Source of the DNA: Janthinobacterium sp. BJB426
GTDB lineage: Bacteria > Pseudomonadota > Gammaproteobacteria > Burkholderiales > Burkholderiaceae_D
Length of the DNA: 64,000 nt
Assembly: GCF_002735705.1 (NCBI RefSeq)
Contig: NZ_PDZL01000006.1
Coordinates: 124,001 to 188,000 of the forward strand
Direction of reading: 5' to 3'
The first letter of the stretch is position 1. Every line of letters begins with the position of its first letter. The notes below the pieces were generated by a model. It was not told the origin of the DNA. It did no database searches and saw only the letters and a program-made list of their open reading frames with translations. Both the position numbers and the translations under genes were made by a program. Of the stretch, positions 1-10,498 are shown one piece after another.

Positions 1-342
1 TCGGTCAAGCACAATTGGCGCGTGCGCGTGCGCGTGTTCGCGCCGGACGACGACATGCCGCTGCTGCCCTCCGTGGTGAGCATCTGGCGCGCCGTCAACT
101 GGTACGAGCGCGAAGCATTCGACCTGCTGGGCATCCTCTTCGAAGGCCACAACGACTTGCGCCGCCTGCTGACCGACTACGGTTTCATCGGCCATCCGTT
201 CCGCAAGGATTTCCCCGTCTCCGGCTATGTCGAGATGCGTTACGATCCGGAACAAAAGCGCGTGATTTACCAGCCCGTGACGATCGAGCCGCGGGAAAAC
301 GTGCCGCGCGTGATCCGCGAAGAACATTACGGGATGAAATAA
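1..342 (+). CDS. nuoC: NADH-quinone oxidoreductase subunit C (5' end outside window)
   Basis: This is the C-terminal 113 codons of the 30-kDa subunit of respiratory complex I, part of the peripheral arm that carries electrons from NADH to quinone. The reading frame is open from base 1, so the start lies upstream of the window. The visible part contains the family signatures [12 protein letters not shown] and GHPFRKDFP, and the tail with REEHYGMK is typical. The TAA stop shares one base with the ATG of nuoD (TAATG), which points to translational coupling. It is truncated only by the window edge. The identity is firm from motifs and operon position. Confidence 0.96.
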   Translation, partial: SVKHNWRVRVRVFAPDDDMPLLPSVVSIWRAVNWYEREAFDLLGILFEGHNDLRRLLTDYGFIGHPFRKDFPVSGYVEMRYDPEQKRVIYQPVTIEPRENVPRVIREEHYGMK

Positions 343-1595
343 TGGCTGAGATTAAGAACTACACCCTGAACTTTGGGCCACAGCATCCGGCCGCGCACGG
401 TGTGCTGCGCCTGGTGCTGGAGATGGATGGCGAAGTCATCCAGCGCGCCGACCCGCATATCGGCCTGCTGCACCGCGCCACCGAAAAGCTGGCCGAACAG
501 AAGACCTATTTGCAATCCGTGCCGTACATGGACCGTCTCGACTATGTGTCGATGATGTGCAATGAACATGCGTACGTGATGGCCATCGAAAAGATGCTGG
601 GCCTGGAAGTGCCGCTGCGCGCGCAATACATCCGCGTCATGTTCGACGAGATGACGCGCATCCTGAATCACCTGATGTGGCTCGGCACCCACGCGCTGGA
701 CGTTGGCGCCATGGGCCCGTTCCTGTATTGCTTCCGCGACCGCGAAGACTTGTTCGACGCCTACGAGGCAGTCTCGGGCGCGCGCATGCACGCGGCCTAC
801 TACCGTCCGGGCGGCGTGTACCGCGACCTGCCGGACGCGATGCCGCAGCACAAGGCGTCGATCATCCGCAACGCCAAGGCCATCGGCAAACTCAATGAAA
901 ACCGCCAGGGTTCCCTGCTGGACTTCATCGAAGACTTCGCGCGCCGTTTCCCGAATTCCGTGGACGAGTACGAAACCTTGCTGACCGACAACCGTATCTG
1001 GAAACAGCGTACCGTCGGCATCGGCGTGGTCTCGCCGGAAGATGCGCTGGCCATGGGCTTTACGGGCGCCATGCTGCGCGGCTCGGGCGTGCAGTGGGAC
1101 TTGCGCAAGAAACAGCCGTACGAAGTGTACGACCTGATGGATTTCGACATTCCTATCGGCACCAACGGCGATTGCTACGACCGCTACCTGGTCCGCGTGG
1201 AAGAACTGCGCCAGTCGAACCGCATCATCAAGCAATGCGTGGAGTGGCTGCGCAACAATGAAGGTCCTGTCATGACCAGCAACCGCAAGGTGGCGCCTCC
1301 GGGCCGCGTCGACATGAAGACCAACATGGAATCGCTGATTCACCACTTCAAGCTGTTCACGGAAGGTTTCCACGTGCCGCCAGGCGAGGCCTACAGCGCC
1401 GTGGAACATCCGAAGGGCGAGTTCGGCGTGTACCTGGTGTCCGATGGCGCCAACAAGCCGTACCGCATGAAACTGCGCGCGCCAGACTACGCCCACTTGC
1501 AGTCGCTCGACGAGATGGCGCGTGGGCACATGCTTGCCGACGCCGTGACCATCATCGGGACGCAAGATATCGTGTTCGGCAGTATTGACCGCTAA
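342..1595 (+). CDS. nuoD: NADH-quinone oxidoreductase subunit D
   Basis: This 417-residue protein is the 49-kDa subunit of complex I. It builds much of the quinone-reduction site in the peripheral arm. It begins [16 protein letters not shown] and carries the conserved motifs [10 protein letters not shown] and [13 protein letters not shown] near the N-terminus; the C-terminus [12 protein letters not shown] is typical. An upstream in-frame extension to base 15 is open, but it overlaps nuoC and looks nothing like the family, so the ATG at 342, overlapping the nuoC stop by one base, is the start. It sits in the standard nuo order, with nuoE 12 bases downstream. Confidence 0.98.
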   Translation: MAEIKNYTLNFGPQHPAAHGVLRLVLEMDGEVIQRADPHIGLLHRATEKLAEQKTYLQSVPYMDRLDYVSMMCNEHAYVMAIEKMLGLEVPLRAQYIRVMFDEMTRILNHLMWLGTHALDVGAMGPFLYCFRDREDLFDAYEAVSGARMHAAYYRPGGVYRDLPDAMPQHKASIIRNAKAIGKLNENRQGSLLDFIEDFARRFPNSVDEYETLLTDNRIWKQRTVGIGVVSPEDALAMGFTGAMLRGSGVQWDLRKKQPYEVYDLMDFDIPIGTNGDCYDRYLVRVEELRQSNRIIKQCVEWLRNNEGPVMTSNRKVAPPGRVDMKTNMESLIHHFKLFTEGFHVPPGEAYSAVEHPKGEFGVYLVSDGANKPYRMKLRAPDYAHLQSLDEMARGHMLADAVTIIGTQDIVFGSIDR

Positions 1596-1607
1596 GAGGC
1601 AAAAAGT

Positions 1608-2087
1608 ATGTTGTTATCAGAGCAATGCTATAAGAAAATTGACCGCGAGCTGGCCAAGTATCCGGCCGACCAGCGTCAGTCGGCCGTCATGGCCGCGCTG
1701 GCCCATGCCCAGGATGAACTGGGCTGGCTGGCGCCGGAAACCATGAAGGAACTGGCCGATTACATCGGCATGCCGGCGATTGCCGTGCAGGAAGTGGCCA
1801 CGTTCTACAATATGTACAACGTGAAACCCGTGGGCAAGCACAAGATCACTGTGTGCACCAACCTGCCATGCGCCCTGTCGGGCGGCGTGCGCGCTGCAGA
1901 CTACCTGAAGCAGAAACTGGGCATCGATTTCCGCGAAACCACCGCTGACGGCCAGTTCACCCTGGTTGAGGGCGAGTGCATGGGTGCTTGCGGCGATGCG
2001 CCTGTCTTGCTGGTCAGTAATAAAACCATGTGCAGCTGGATGTCGAACGAGAAAATCGACGCCATGCTGGAGGAACTCAAGAAATGA
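1608..2087 (+). CDS. nuoE: NADH-quinone oxidoreductase subunit E
   Basis: This 159-residue, 24-kDa-type subunit has a thioredoxin-like fold and holds one 2Fe-2S cluster in the NADH dehydrogenase module. The four cluster cysteines are visible as Cys83 and Cys88 (CTNLPC) and Cys124 and Cys128 (ECMGAC). The start ATG at 1608 lies behind a purine-rich stretch (AGAGGCAAAAAGT). The TGA stop overlaps the ATG of nuoF by four bases (ATGA), so the two are probably translationally coupled, matching the tight NuoE-NuoF pairing in the complex. Confidence 0.98.
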   Translation: MLLSEQCYKKIDRELAKYPADQRQSAVMAALAHAQDELGWLAPETMKELADYIGMPAIAVQEVATFYNMYNVKPVGKHKITVCTNLPCALSGGVRAADYLKQKLGIDFRETTADGQFTLVEGECMGACGDAPVLLVSNKTMCSWMSNEKIDAMLEELKK

Positions 2088-3379
2088 CGTCACTCCACAA
2101 CCGCCATATCGATCCATTGATCCTGAAGGATCTGGATGGCAAGAACTGGCATTTGCAAGATTATGTGAACCGCGGCGGCTACAGCGCCCTGCGGCGTATC
2201 CTGAAAGAGAAAATCACGCCGGAACAGATCATTGCCGACCTCAAGGCTTCGTCCTTGCGCGGCCGTGGCGGCGCGGGTTTCCCTACCGGCTTGAAGTGGA
2301 GCTTCATGCCGCGCCAGTTCCCGGGCCAGAAATACCTCGTCTGCAATACAGATGAAGGCGAACCGGGCACTTTCAAGGACCGCGACATCATTCGTTACAA
2401 TCCCCATGCCCTGATCGAAGGCATGGCCATTGGCGCTTATGCGATGGGCATCACCGTCGGCTACAACTATATCCACGGTGAAATCTTCCAGGAATACCTG
2501 CGTTTCGAAGAAGCGCTGGAAGAGGCGCGCGCCGCCGGTTTCCTCGGTGACAAGATCATGGGCAGCGAGTTCTCGTTCCAGTTGCACGCGCACCATGGTT
2601 ATGGCGCCTACATCTGCGGCGAAGAAACGGCCCTGCTCGAATCGCTGGAAGGCAAGAAAGGCCAGCCGCGCTTCAAGCCGCCTTTCCCTGCCTCGTTTGG
2701 CCTGTACGGCAAGCCGACGACGATCAACAACACGGAAACCTTCGCGGCCGTGCCATTCGTGCTGAACATTGGTCCAGAGAAATACCTGGCGATGGGCAAG
2801 CCGAACAACGGCGGTTCGAAGATCTTCTCGATCTCGGGCGACGTGGAAAAACCGGGCAACTATGAAGTGCCGCTCGGCACCCCGTTTGCAACGCTGCTGG
2901 AACTGGCAGGCGGCATGCGCGGTGGCAAAAAGATCAAGGCCGTGATCCCTGGCGGTTCGTCCGCTCCGGTGATCCGCGGCGACATCATGATGCAGACCGA
3001 CCTGGACTACGACTCGATCGCGAAAGCCGGTTCGATGTTGGGTTCGGGCGCCGTCATCGTGATGGACGAAACACGCTGCATGGTAAAGGCGCTGGAACGC
3101 CTGTCCTACTTCTACTTTGAAGAATCGTGCGGCCAGTGTACGCCTTGCCGTGAAGGCACAGGCTGGATGTACCGCATGGTGCACCGCATCGAGCAGGGGC
3201 AGGGTCGTCCAGACGACCTGGACATGCTCAACTCGATCGCCGACAACATCCAGGGCCGCACTATTTGCGCGCTGGGCGATGCGGCTGCCATGCCGGTACG
3301 GGCCTTCATTAAGAATTTCCGTGAAGAATTTGAATATCATATCGAGCACAAGCATTGCTTAGTGCCCGCATATATCTAA
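2084..3379 (+). CDS. nuoF: NADH-quinone oxidoreductase subunit F (NADH/FMN binding)
   Basis: This 431-residue, 51-kDa subunit binds NADH and FMN and holds a 4Fe-4S cluster; it is where electrons enter complex [11 protein letters not shown] (residues 60-69) is the NADH/FMN glycine-rich motif. The cluster cysteines are Cys349, Cys352 and Cys355 (CGQCTPC) and Cys395 (TICALGDA). I start it at the ATG at 2084, inside the end of nuoE, because [12 protein letters not shown] fits the family. A longer in-frame extension from 2030 lies entirely within nuoE and is rejected. Confidence 0.97.
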   Translation: MTSLHNRHIDPLILKDLDGKNWHLQDYVNRGGYSALRRILKEKITPEQIIADLKASSLRGRGGAGFPTGLKWSFMPRQFPGQKYLVCNTDEGEPGTFKDRDIIRYNPHALIEGMAIGAYAMGITVGYNYIHGEIFQEYLRFEEALEEARAAGFLGDKIMGSEFSFQLHAHHGYGAYICGEETALLESLEGKKGQPRFKPPFPASFGLYGKPTTINNTETFAAVPFVLNIGPEKYLAMGKPNNGGSKIFSISGDVEKPGNYEVPLGTPFATLLELAGGMRGGKKIKAVIPGGSSAPVIRGDIMMQTDLDYDSIAKAGSMLGSGAVIVMDETRCMVKALERLSYFYFEESCGQCTPCREGTGWMYRMVHRIEQGQGRPDDLDMLNSIADNIQGRTICALGDAAAMPVRAFIKNFREEFEYHIEHKHCLVPAYI

Positions 3380-3401
3380 GCTGCGTCAGGTAACGATCAC
3401 C

Positions 3402-5735
3402 ATGGTTGAAATCGAAATAGACGGCAAAAAAGTCGAAGTCCCTGCTGGTAGCATGGTGATGGACGCCGCCAACAAATTGGGAACCTACATTCCGCACTTC
3501 TGCTATCACAAGAAATTGTCGATCGCAGCGAACTGCCGCATGTGCCTGGTCGAAGTGGAAAAGGCGCCCAAGCCTTTGCCCGCTTGTGCGACCCCGGTCA
3601 GTGCCGGCATGATCGTGCGTTCCGCCAGCGATAAAGCTGTGCAGGCGCAAAAGTCGGTCATGGAATTCTTGCTGATTAACCACCCGCTCGATTGCCCTAT
3701 CTGCGATCAGGGCGGCGAATGCCAGTTGCAAGACTTGGCAGTGGGTTACGGCAAGAGCGAATCGCGCTACAAGGAAGACAAGCGCGTCGTGCAGCCGAAG
3801 GAAGCCGGTCCGCTGGTGTCCATGCAGGAAATGTCGCGCTGCATCCAGTGCACCCGTTGCGTGCGCTTTGGCCAGGAAGTGGCTGGCGTGATGGAGCTGG
3901 GCATGATCGGCCGCGGCGAACACTCGGAAATCGTGTCCTTCGTGGGCCAGACCGTCGACTCGGAACTGTCGGGCAACATGATCGATCTGTGCCCGGTTGG
4001 CGCACTGACCTCGAAGCCGTTCCGTTACAGCGCCCGTACGTGGGAACTGTCGCGCCGCAAATCGGTCAGCCCGCATGACGGTCTGGGCGCGAACCTGATC
4101 GTGCAAGTGAAAGCTGGCAAGGTCAAGCGCGTATTGCCGCTGGAAAACGAAGCCGTCAACGAGTGCTGGATCTCGGACAAGGACCGTTTCTCGTACGAAG
4201 CGCTGGACAGTGCCGAACGCCTGACTTCCCCGATGCTGAAACAAGGCAACGAGTGGAAAGAAGTCGATTGGCAAACGGCGCTGGAATACGTGGCGCACGG
4301 TTTGAAAAATATCAAGCACGAGCATGGCGCCGACGCCATCGCCGCGCTGGCAACGCCGCATTCGACCGTCGAAGAGCTGGTACTGCTGCAAAAAGTCGCC
4401 AACGGTCTCGGTTCCGAGAACGTCGACTTCCGCCTGCGCCAGACCGACTTCGCGCTGGACGCTGGCGTCAAGCCATGGCTGGGCATGCCGATCAACGAAT
4501 TTGGCCAGATCAAGCGCGCCTTCGTCATCGGCTCGTTCCTGCGCAAGGATCACCCATTGCTGGCCACGCGTTTGCGCGCATCCGTCAAGGGCGGCGCCAA
4601 GCTGTCGATCCTGCACGCCTCGGACGATGATCAATTGATCACCATCGCCAACAAGATGATCGTCGCGCCTAGCGATTGGCTGGCGGCCTTGTCGGAAGTG
4701 GTCGTCGCTGTTGCTAAAGCGAAAGAAATTACGGCGCCTGCAGGCTTCGAAGCCGTCAACGCTTCGGACGTGGCTGTCGCCATCGCTGCCAGCCTGATGG
4801 CTGGCGACAACGGCGCCGTGCTGCTGGGTAATGCGGCAACGCAACACCCGCAAGCGTCGCAACTGCATGCTGCCGCGCAATGGATCGCCGAACAGACGGG
4901 TGCCAAGCTGGGTTACCTGACGGAAGCGGCCAACACGGTTGGCGCGCACCTGGTCGCCAAGCCGCGCGCCAACGTGCAAGCAGCGTTTGCCGTACCGAAA
5001 AAAGCCTACGTGCTGCTGCACGCCGAGCCGGAACTCGATGCCGCCAATCCACAAGCGGCCCGCGCCGCCCTGGATGGTGCCGACATGGTCGTGGCCATGT
5101 CCGCCTTCAAGCACGGCATGGATTACGCCGATGTCTTGCTGCCGATCGCCCCGTTCGCTGAAACCTCGGGCACCTTCGTCAACTGCGAAGGCCGCGCGCA
5201 AAGCTTCAACGGCACCGTGAAACCGCTGGCCGATACCCGTCCAGCCTGGAAAGTGCTGCGCGTCCTGGGCAACATCCTGGGCCTGGCCGGTTTCGACTAC
5301 GACACCTCCGAAGCGATCCGCGACGAAGCGTTTGGTGCCGGCGTGACCGATCTGTCGGCACAGCTGAACAACATCGCGAAAAATGCACCGGAAGCGGCAA
5401 GCTACGCCCCGGCGTCGCCTGCGCTGCAACGCATCGCCGACGTGCCGATCTACTTCGCCGACGCGCTGGTACGCCGCTCCGAACCGCTGCTGCGCACGGT
5501 CGATGGCGCCGCGCCGCAAGCGCACCTGTCCCTGGCGCTGGCTGAAAAGCTGGGCATCAAGGCGGGCGACAAGGTCAAAGTGGCGCAAGGCTCCGGCAGC
5601 GCCATCCTGGTGGCGGCAATTCACGCCGGCCTGCCAGCCAATGTGGTCAAAGTGTCGGCGGCGCATGCCTCGACGGCTAACCTGGGCGGCATGTTCGGTG
5701 ACATCACAGTTGAAACAGCAGAGGGGAAAATCTGA
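3402..5735 (+). CDS. nuoG: NADH-quinone oxidoreductase subunit G
   Basis: This 777-residue, 75-kDa subunit carries the iron-sulfur chain between NuoF/NuoE and the quinone arm. The N-terminal ferredoxin-like domain has 2Fe-2S cysteines in HFCYHKKLS and [10 protein letters not shown]. It is followed by [14 protein letters not shown] and [11 protein letters not shown] for further clusters, then a large molybdopterin-oxidoreductase-like domain of the usual betaproteobacterial length. An AGG-rich ribosome site precedes the ATG at 3402. The stop overlaps the nuoH start by one base (TGATG). Confidence 0.98.
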   Translation: MVEIEIDGKKVEVPAGSMVMDAANKLGTYIPHFCYHKKLSIAANCRMCLVEVEKAPKPLPACATPVSAGMIVRSASDKAVQAQKSVMEFLLINHPLDCPICDQGGECQLQDLAVGYGKSESRYKEDKRVVQPKEAGPLVSMQEMSRCIQCTRCVRFGQEVAGVMELGMIGRGEHSEIVSFVGQTVDSELSGNMIDLCPVGALTSKPFRYSARTWELSRRKSVSPHDGLGANLIVQVKAGKVKRVLPLENEAVNECWISDKDRFSYEALDSAERLTSPMLKQGNEWKEVDWQTALEYVAHGLKNIKHEHGADAIAALATPHSTVEELVLLQKVANGLGSENVDFRLRQTDFALDAGVKPWLGMPINEFGQIKRAFVIGSFLRKDHPLLATRLRASVKGGAKLSILHASDDDQLITIANKMIVAPSDWLAALSEVVVAVAKAKEITAPAGFEAVNASDVAVAIAASLMAGDNGAVLLGNAATQHPQASQLHAAAQWIAEQTGAKLGYLTEAANTVGAHLVAKPRANVQAAFAVPKKAYVLLHAEPELDAANPQAARAALDGADMVVAMSAFKHGMDYADVLLPIAPFAETSGTFVNCEGRAQSFNGTVKPLADTRPAWKVLRVLGNILGLAGFDYDTSEAIRDEAFGAGVTDLSAQLNNIAKNAPEAASYAPASPALQRIADVPIYFADALVRRSEPLLRTVDGAAPQAHLSLALAEKLGIKAGDKVKVAQGSGSAILVAAIHAGLPANVVKVSAAHASTANLGGMFGDITVETAEGKI

Positions 5736-6817
5736 TGGCTCTGCCTGAATTTGTAAACGTCATCAACAGTACCGGCCAGGATTTGCTGGGCGGTACCTGG
5801 CCGTTCTTCTGGACCCTGATCAAGATCCTGTGCGTGCTGTTGCCGCTGATGGGCCTGGTTGCTTACGCCACCCTGTGGGAGCGCAAGCTGATCGGCTGGA
5901 TCCAGATCCGCGTCGGCCCGAACCGCGTGGGTCCCCTGGGCCTGCTGCAACCGATCGCCGATGCGCTGAAACTCTTGTTCAAAGAGATCATCATCCCGGC
6001 CAAGGCTGCCAAGGGCCTGTTCGTGATCGGCCCGATCATGACCATCATGCCGGCCCTGGCCGCCTGGTCGGTCGTGCCGTTCGGTCCGGAAGCCGTGCTG
6101 GCCAACGTCAACGCGGGCTTGCTGCTGCTGCTGGCGATTACCTCGATGGAAGTCTACGGCATCATCATCGCCGGCTGGGCCTCGAACTCGAAGTACTCGT
6201 TCATGGGCGCCATGCGCGCTTCGGCACAGATGATTTCGTATGAAATCCCGATGGGCTTCGTGATGGTCATCGTGCTGATGGTCTCGGGCAGCCTGAACTT
6301 CATCGACATCGTTGGCGGCCAGCAAATCGGCTACTTCGCCGAAAAAGGCGTGAACTTCATGTCGTGGAACTGGCTGCCGCTGCTGCCGATGTTCGTCATC
6401 TACCTGGTGTCGGGCCTGGCTGAAGCCAACCGTCACCCGTTCGACGTCGTCGAAGGCGAGTCGGAAATCGTCGCCGGCCACATGGTCGAGTACTCGGGCA
6501 TGGCCTACGCCATGTTCATGCTGGCCGAATACGCCAACATGATCCTGATCGGCGCGCTGGCTTCGATCATGTTCCTCGGTGGCTGGTCCGCACCATTTGC
6601 CTTCCTCGAGTTCTGGGGTGGTTTCGGCGGCTTCTTCTGGCTGTTCGCCAAGACCTTCTTCATCGTGTCGGTGTTCATCTGGGTGCGCGGTACTTTCCCA
6701 CGCTACCGTTATGACCAGATCATGCGCCTCGGCTGGAAAGTGTTTATCCCGTTGACGCTGGTCTACCTGGTCTTCGTCGCTGCCTGGATGCAGACATCCT
6801 GGAATATTTGGAAGTAA
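5735..6817 (+). CDS. nuoH: NADH-quinone oxidoreductase subunit H
   Basis: This 360-residue polytopic membrane subunit of complex I forms the entry to the quinone chamber at the junction of the two arms. About eight hydrophobic helices are visible. The conserved cytoplasmic loop [18 protein letters not shown] and the early motif [19 protein letters not shown] identify it. The ATG at 5735 overlaps the nuoG stop, with GAGGGGA just upstream as ribosome site. Confidence 0.98.
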   Translation: MALPEFVNVINSTGQDLLGGTWPFFWTLIKILCVLLPLMGLVAYATLWERKLIGWIQIRVGPNRVGPLGLLQPIADALKLLFKEIIIPAKAAKGLFVIGPIMTIMPALAAWSVVPFGPEAVLANVNAGLLLLLAITSMEVYGIIIAGWASNSKYSFMGAMRASAQMISYEIPMGFVMVIVLMVSGSLNFIDIVGGQQIGYFAEKGVNFMSWNWLPLLPMFVIYLVSGLAEANRHPFDVVEGESEIVAGHMVEYSGMAYAMFMLAEYANMILIGALASIMFLGGWSAPFAFLEFWGGFGGFFWLFAKTFFIVSVFIWVRGTFPRYRYDQIMRLGWKVFIPLTLVYLVFVAAWMQTSWNIWK

Positions 6818-6831
6818 GAGAGTGCATACGA

Positions 6832-7320
6832 ATGGATAAGGTAAAAGATTTCTTCAGCAGCCTCTTGTTAGGCGAGCTGATCAAGGGCATGGCGTTGACA
6901 GGCAAGTACATGTTTTCGCGCAAGATCACGGTGCAATTCCCGGAAGAGAAGACACCGATCTCGCCGCGTTTCCGTGGCTTGCACGCGCTGCGCCGCTACC
7001 CGAACGGCGAGGAACGTTGCATCGCCTGCAAACTGTGCGAAGCAGTTTGCCCGGCGATGGCCATCACGATCGAATCGGAACAGCGTGACGACGGTTCGCG
7101 CCGCACCACGCGTTACGATATTGACTTGACCAAGTGCATCTTCTGCGGTTTCTGCGAAGAGTCCTGCCCGGTTGATTCGATCGTCGAGACGCAAATCCTG
7201 GAATACCACGGCGAGAAACGCGGGGATTTGTATTACACGAAAGAGATGTTGCTGGCCGTAGGTGATCGTTATGAAAATGACATCGCCGCTGCGCGCGCCG
7301 CCGACGCACCTTATCGCTGA
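6832..7320 (+). CDS. nuoI: NADH-quinone oxidoreductase subunit I (two 4Fe-4S)
   Basis: This 162-residue ferredoxin-like subunit bridges the peripheral and membrane arms of complex I. Both 4Fe-4S motifs are intact: [12 protein letters not shown] and [13 protein letters not shown] use the ATG at 6832 ([12 protein letters not shown]), preceded by AGAGAG at a suitable distance. A TTG eight codons upstream is also in frame but overlaps nuoH and is less likely. A 65-base gap, the longest within the nuo cluster, follows and holds a hairpin. Confidence 0.97.
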   Translation: MDKVKDFFSSLLLGELIKGMALTGKYMFSRKITVQFPEEKTPISPRFRGLHALRRYPNGEERCIACKLCEAVCPAMAITIESEQRDDGSRRTTRYDIDLTKCIFCGFCEESCPVDSIVETQILEYHGEKRGDLYYTKEMLLAVGDRYENDIAAARAADAPYR

Positions 7321-7325
7321 TGGAT

Positions 7326-7350
7326 GCGCCGTAGCCCCTGGCTGCGGCGC
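7326..7350 (+). other. Strong hairpin between nuoI and nuoJ
   Basis: The arms GCGCCGTAGCC (7326-7336) and GGCTGCGGCGC (7340-7350) pair over 11 positions, with one T-G wobble, around a three-base loop. The hairpin starts six bases after the nuoI stop. There is no immediate T-run; six Ts occur 35 bases later, directly before the nuoJ ATG. It could set mRNA stability or partial termination inside the operon. The function is inferred only from position and pairing. Confidence 0.6.
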
Positions 7351-7385
7351 GCCCCTCGTTCATCTGTACGTCTATTGGGTTTTTT

Positions 7386-8018
7386 ATGGACTTTAAAACA
7401 ATTTTGTTTTACGCCTTCGCGCTGATCTTGATTCTGGCAGCGACGCGCGTCATCACGGCCCGTAATCCGGTCCACGCAGTACTGTTCCTGGTACTGTCCT
7501 TCTTCTCCGCGGCCGGCATCTGGATGCTGCTGCAAGCTGAATTCCTGGCCATCGTGCTGGTATTGGTGTATGTCGGCGCCGTGATGGTGCTGTTCCTCTT
7601 CGTGGTCATGATGCTCGATATCAATATCGACCGCATGCGCGAAGGCTTCTGGGGCTATCTGCCTTTGTCGGTGACGGTGGGCGTAATCATCGTGCTGGAA
7701 ATGGCTGCCGTCCTGTGGCACGGTTTCCGCAACTTTGCGCCTAGCATCGCTCCGGTGAACGTCAACCTGGGCGGCACCAAGGAACTGGGCCTGCTGATCT
7801 ACACGAAATATGTGTTCGCCTTCGAGATCGCTGCCGTCGTGCTGCTGGTGGCCATCGTTGCCGCGGTTGCACTGACCCTGCGCAAACGCAAGGACACCAA
7901 GCACTTTGCTCCAGGCGACGCCGTGCGCGTCAAGCGCAACGACCGCCTGAAGATCATCAAGATGGACGCGGTTGTCGAGCGTCCTGCGGCTGAGCCGGAA
8001 GTTAAGGAGGCACCATGA
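7386..8018 (+). CDS. nuoJ: NADH-quinone oxidoreductase subunit J
   Basis: This 210-residue membrane subunit lies in the proton-translocating arm of complex I. Five hydrophobic helices are followed by a charged C-terminal tail (RKRKDTKHF onward) that is longer than in enterobacteria. The segment [17 protein letters not shown] is the conserved third helix. The start at 7386 follows GGGTTTTTT and has no clear Shine-Dalgarno sequence, unlike most of its nuo neighbours. The stop overlaps nuoK by four bases. Confidence 0.97.
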   Translation: MDFKTILFYAFALILILAATRVITARNPVHAVLFLVLSFFSAAGIWMLLQAEFLAIVLVLVYVGAVMVLFLFVVMMLDINIDRMREGFWGYLPLSVTVGVIIVLEMAAVLWHGFRNFAPSIAPVNVNLGGTKELGLLIYTKYVFAFEIAAVVLLVAIVAAVALTLRKRKDTKHFAPGDAVRVKRNDRLKIIKMDAVVERPAAEPEVKEAP

Positions 8019-8323
8019 CATTATCGCTCACACATTTTCTGGTCCTGGGCGCGATCCTGTTCGCAATCTCGATCGTCGGTATTTTCCTGAACCGCAAGAA
8101 CATCATCGTATTGCTGATGGCAATCGAATTGATGCTGCTGGCGGTGAATATGAATTTCATCGCGTTCTCCCATTTCATGGGCGACGCGGCCGGTCAGATC
8201 TTCGTTTTCTTCATCCTGACGGTTGCCGCCGCTGAGTCGGCTATCGGTCTGGCTATTCTGGTGGTGATGTTCCGTAATCTGGATACCATCAACGTCGAAG
8301 ACCTGGACAGCCTCAAAGGCTGA
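8015..8323 (+). CDS. nuoK: NADH-quinone oxidoreductase subunit K
   Basis: This 102-residue subunit has three transmembrane helices and belongs to the proton-pumping arm, related to MrpC. The conserved membrane glutamate lies in [16 protein letters not shown], and a second in the [11 protein letters not shown] segment. A strong AAGGAGG ribosome site lies inside the end of nuoJ, and the ATG overlaps the nuoJ stop (ATGA). Length and sequence are standard. Confidence 0.97.
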   Translation: MTLSLTHFLVLGAILFAISIVGIFLNRKNIIVLLMAIELMLLAVNMNFIAFSHFMGDAAGQIFVFFILTVAAAESAIGLAILVVMFRNLDTINVEDLDSLKG

Positions 8324-8369
8324 TGTTTTTCAGACTCGATCTCTCGAATAATAACGATTAAGGTTCATC

Positions 8370-10469
8370 ATGGCGGGGCAACTCCTCAACCCTAACCTCC
8401 TTCTTGCCGTACCGCTGGCGCCGCTGGCCGGTGCCGCGATTGCAGGCTTGCTTGGCACCCAGTTCCTGGGTAATTTGGTCGGACGCAAGACGTCGCATAC
8501 CGCGACGATCCTGGGCGTACTGATTGCGTTCATCCTGTCCGTGCAGACACTGCTGGCAGTGATGGATGGTGCGACATTCAATGGCACGATCTATAACTGG
8601 ATGACGATCGGCACCCTGAAGATGGAAGTGGGCTTCCAGATCGATTCGCTGTCGGCGATGATGATGTGCGTGGTCACCTTCGTCTCCCTGATGGTGCACA
8701 TCTACACGATCGGCTACATGAAGGACGACGAAGGCTACAACCGCTTCTTCGCCTATATCTCGCTGTTCACGTTCTCGATGTTGATGCTGGTCATGGCCAA
8801 CAACTTCCTGCAACTGTTCTTCGGTTGGGAAGCCGTGGGCCTGGTCTCTTACCTCTTGATCGGTTTCTGGTACCAGCGGCCGACGGCCATCGTGGCCAAC
8901 ATGAAGGCTTTCCTCGTCAACCGCGTGGGCGACTTCGGCTTCATCCTGGGCATCGGCCTGCTGCTGGCTTACGCCGGCACCATGAACTATCAGGAAGTGT
9001 TCGCCAAGAAAGACGAACTGGCTCTGTTGAGCCTGCCAGGTACCGACTGGGCCCTGCTGACCGTTGCCTGCATCTGCCTGTTCATCGGCGCGATGGGCAA
9101 GTCGGCGCAGTTCCCGCTGCACGTGTGGCTGCCTGACTCGATGGAAGGTCCTACCCCGATCTCGGCACTGATTCACGCCGCGACGATGGTGACGGCCGGT
9201 ATCTTCATGGTTTCGCGCATGTCGCCGCTGTTCGAACTGTCCGACACGGCACTGTCCTTCATCCTGGTGATCGGCTCCATCACGGCATTGTTCATGGGCT
9301 TCCTGGGCATCATCCAGAACGACATCAAGCGCGTCGTCGCTTACTCGACCCTGTCGCAGCTGGGCTACATGACCGTCGCGCTGGGTTCGTCCGCGTACTC
9401 CGTGGCCGTGTTCCACCTGATGACACACGCATTCTTCAAGGCACTGCTGTTCCTGGGCGCCGGTTCCGTCATCATCGGCATGCACCATGATCAGGATATC
9501 CGCAACATGGGTGGCCTGCGCAAATACATGCCGATCACCTGGATCACGTCACTGGTCGGTTCGCTGGCCCTGATCGGCACGCCGCTGTTCTCCGGTTTCT
9601 ACTCGAAAGACAGCATTATCGAAGCCGTCGAAGCGACGCACATCTGGGGTGCTGGCTTTGCCCAGTTCGCCGTGCTGGCTGGCGTGTTCGTCACCGCCTT
9701 CTACTCGTTCCGCATGTACTTCCTCGTCTTCCACGGCAAGGAACGTTTCGGCCAGGCGCACGCGCACGGTCATGACGACCATCACGCACCGAAAGCGGCC
9801 CATGGCGCGCACGGCGATGCACATGACGATCATCACGAGGAAGAGGAAGACGACCACGCGCACCACGGTCTGGAACCTGGCCAGAAGCCGCATGAATCCC
9901 CATTCGTCGTCTGGTTCCCGCTGGTGATGCTGGCGATTCCTTCGCTGATCATCGGTTACCTGACGATCGGCCCGATGCTGCATGGCGATTTCTTCAAGGG
10001 CGTGATCTTCGTCGGCGAAAACCATCCAGCAATGGAAGAGTTGTCGCATGAATTCCACGGCGCAATGGCGATGGCGATCCACGGCCTGTCGACGGCACCG
10101 TTCTGGCTGGCATTGTCCGGCGTGGTGGCAGCCTACTACTGCTACATGGTCAACCCGCGTGTACCGGCCTGGTTCTTTGCCAAGTTCCACGCGATCCACA
10201 CCCTGCTGGACAACAAGTACTACATGGACAAGTTCAATGAAGTCGTGTTCGCCGGCGGTGCCCGCTTGCTGGGTAATGGCCTGTGGAACTTCGGTGACAA
10301 GAAGCTGATCGATGGCCTGCTGGTCAACGGTAGCGCCAAGGTCGTCGCCTGGCTGTCCTCGCTGTCGCGAGTGTTGCAGACCGGCTACATCTATCACTAT
10401 GCATTCGTGATGATCCTGGGCGTGCTGGGCTTCCTGATCTATTTCCTGCCATTCTGGCCCGCTAAGTAA
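8370..10469 (+). CDS. nuoL: NADH-quinone oxidoreductase subunit L with His-rich loop
   Basis: This 699-residue antiporter-like subunit is the distal proton pump of complex I and carries the long lateral helix at its C-terminus. Conserved segments include FFGWEAVGLVSYLLIGFW and MGKSAQFPLHVWLPDSMEGP with its pump lysine. It is clearly longer than the roughly 613 residues of the E. coli protein. Part of the extra length is a loop at about residues 463-505 very rich in His, Asp and Glu (14 His in about 45 residues), lying between two hydrophobic helices. The loop may bind metal; that is speculation. RBS AAGG precedes the ATG. Confidence 0.97.
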   Translation: MAGQLLNPNLLLAVPLAPLAGAAIAGLLGTQFLGNLVGRKTSHTATILGVLIAFILSVQTLLAVMDGATFNGTIYNWMTIGTLKMEVGFQIDSLSAMMMCVVTFVSLMVHIYTIGYMKDDEGYNRFFAYISLFTFSMLMLVMANNFLQLFFGWEAVGLVSYLLIGFWYQRPTAIVANMKAFLVNRVGDFGFILGIGLLLAYAGTMNYQEVFAKKDELALLSLPGTDWALLTVACICLFIGAMGKSAQFPLHVWLPDSMEGPTPISALIHAATMVTAGIFMVSRMSPLFELSDTALSFILVIGSITALFMGFLGIIQNDIKRVVAYSTLSQLGYMTVALGSSAYSVAVFHLMTHAFFKALLFLGAGSVIIGMHHDQDIRNMGGLRKYMPITWITSLVGSLALIGTPLFSGFYSKDSIIEAVEATHIWGAGFAQFAVLAGVFVTAFYSFRMYFLVFHGKERFGQAHAHGHDDHHAPKAAHGAHGDAHDDHHEEEEDDHAHHGLEPGQKPHESPFVVWFPLVMLAIPSLIIGYLTIGPMLHGDFFKGVIFVGENHPAMEELSHEFHGAMAMAIHGLSTAPFWLALSGVVAAYYCYMVNPRVPAWFFAKFHAIHTLLDNKYYMDKFNEVVFAGGARLLGNGLWNFGDKKLIDGLLVNGSAKVVAWLSSLSRVLQTGYIYHYAFVMILGVLGFLIYFLPFWPAK

Positions 10470-10498
10470 GCTGACCTGATAAAAGAATACTGAGAACC

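Noticed and set aside
3309..5666. Long minus-strand open frame (785 codons) opposite nuoG
   Set aside because: It is the antisense of a certain gene in high-GC DNA, rich in Arg and His with no family motif; such mirror frames occur opposite most genes here.
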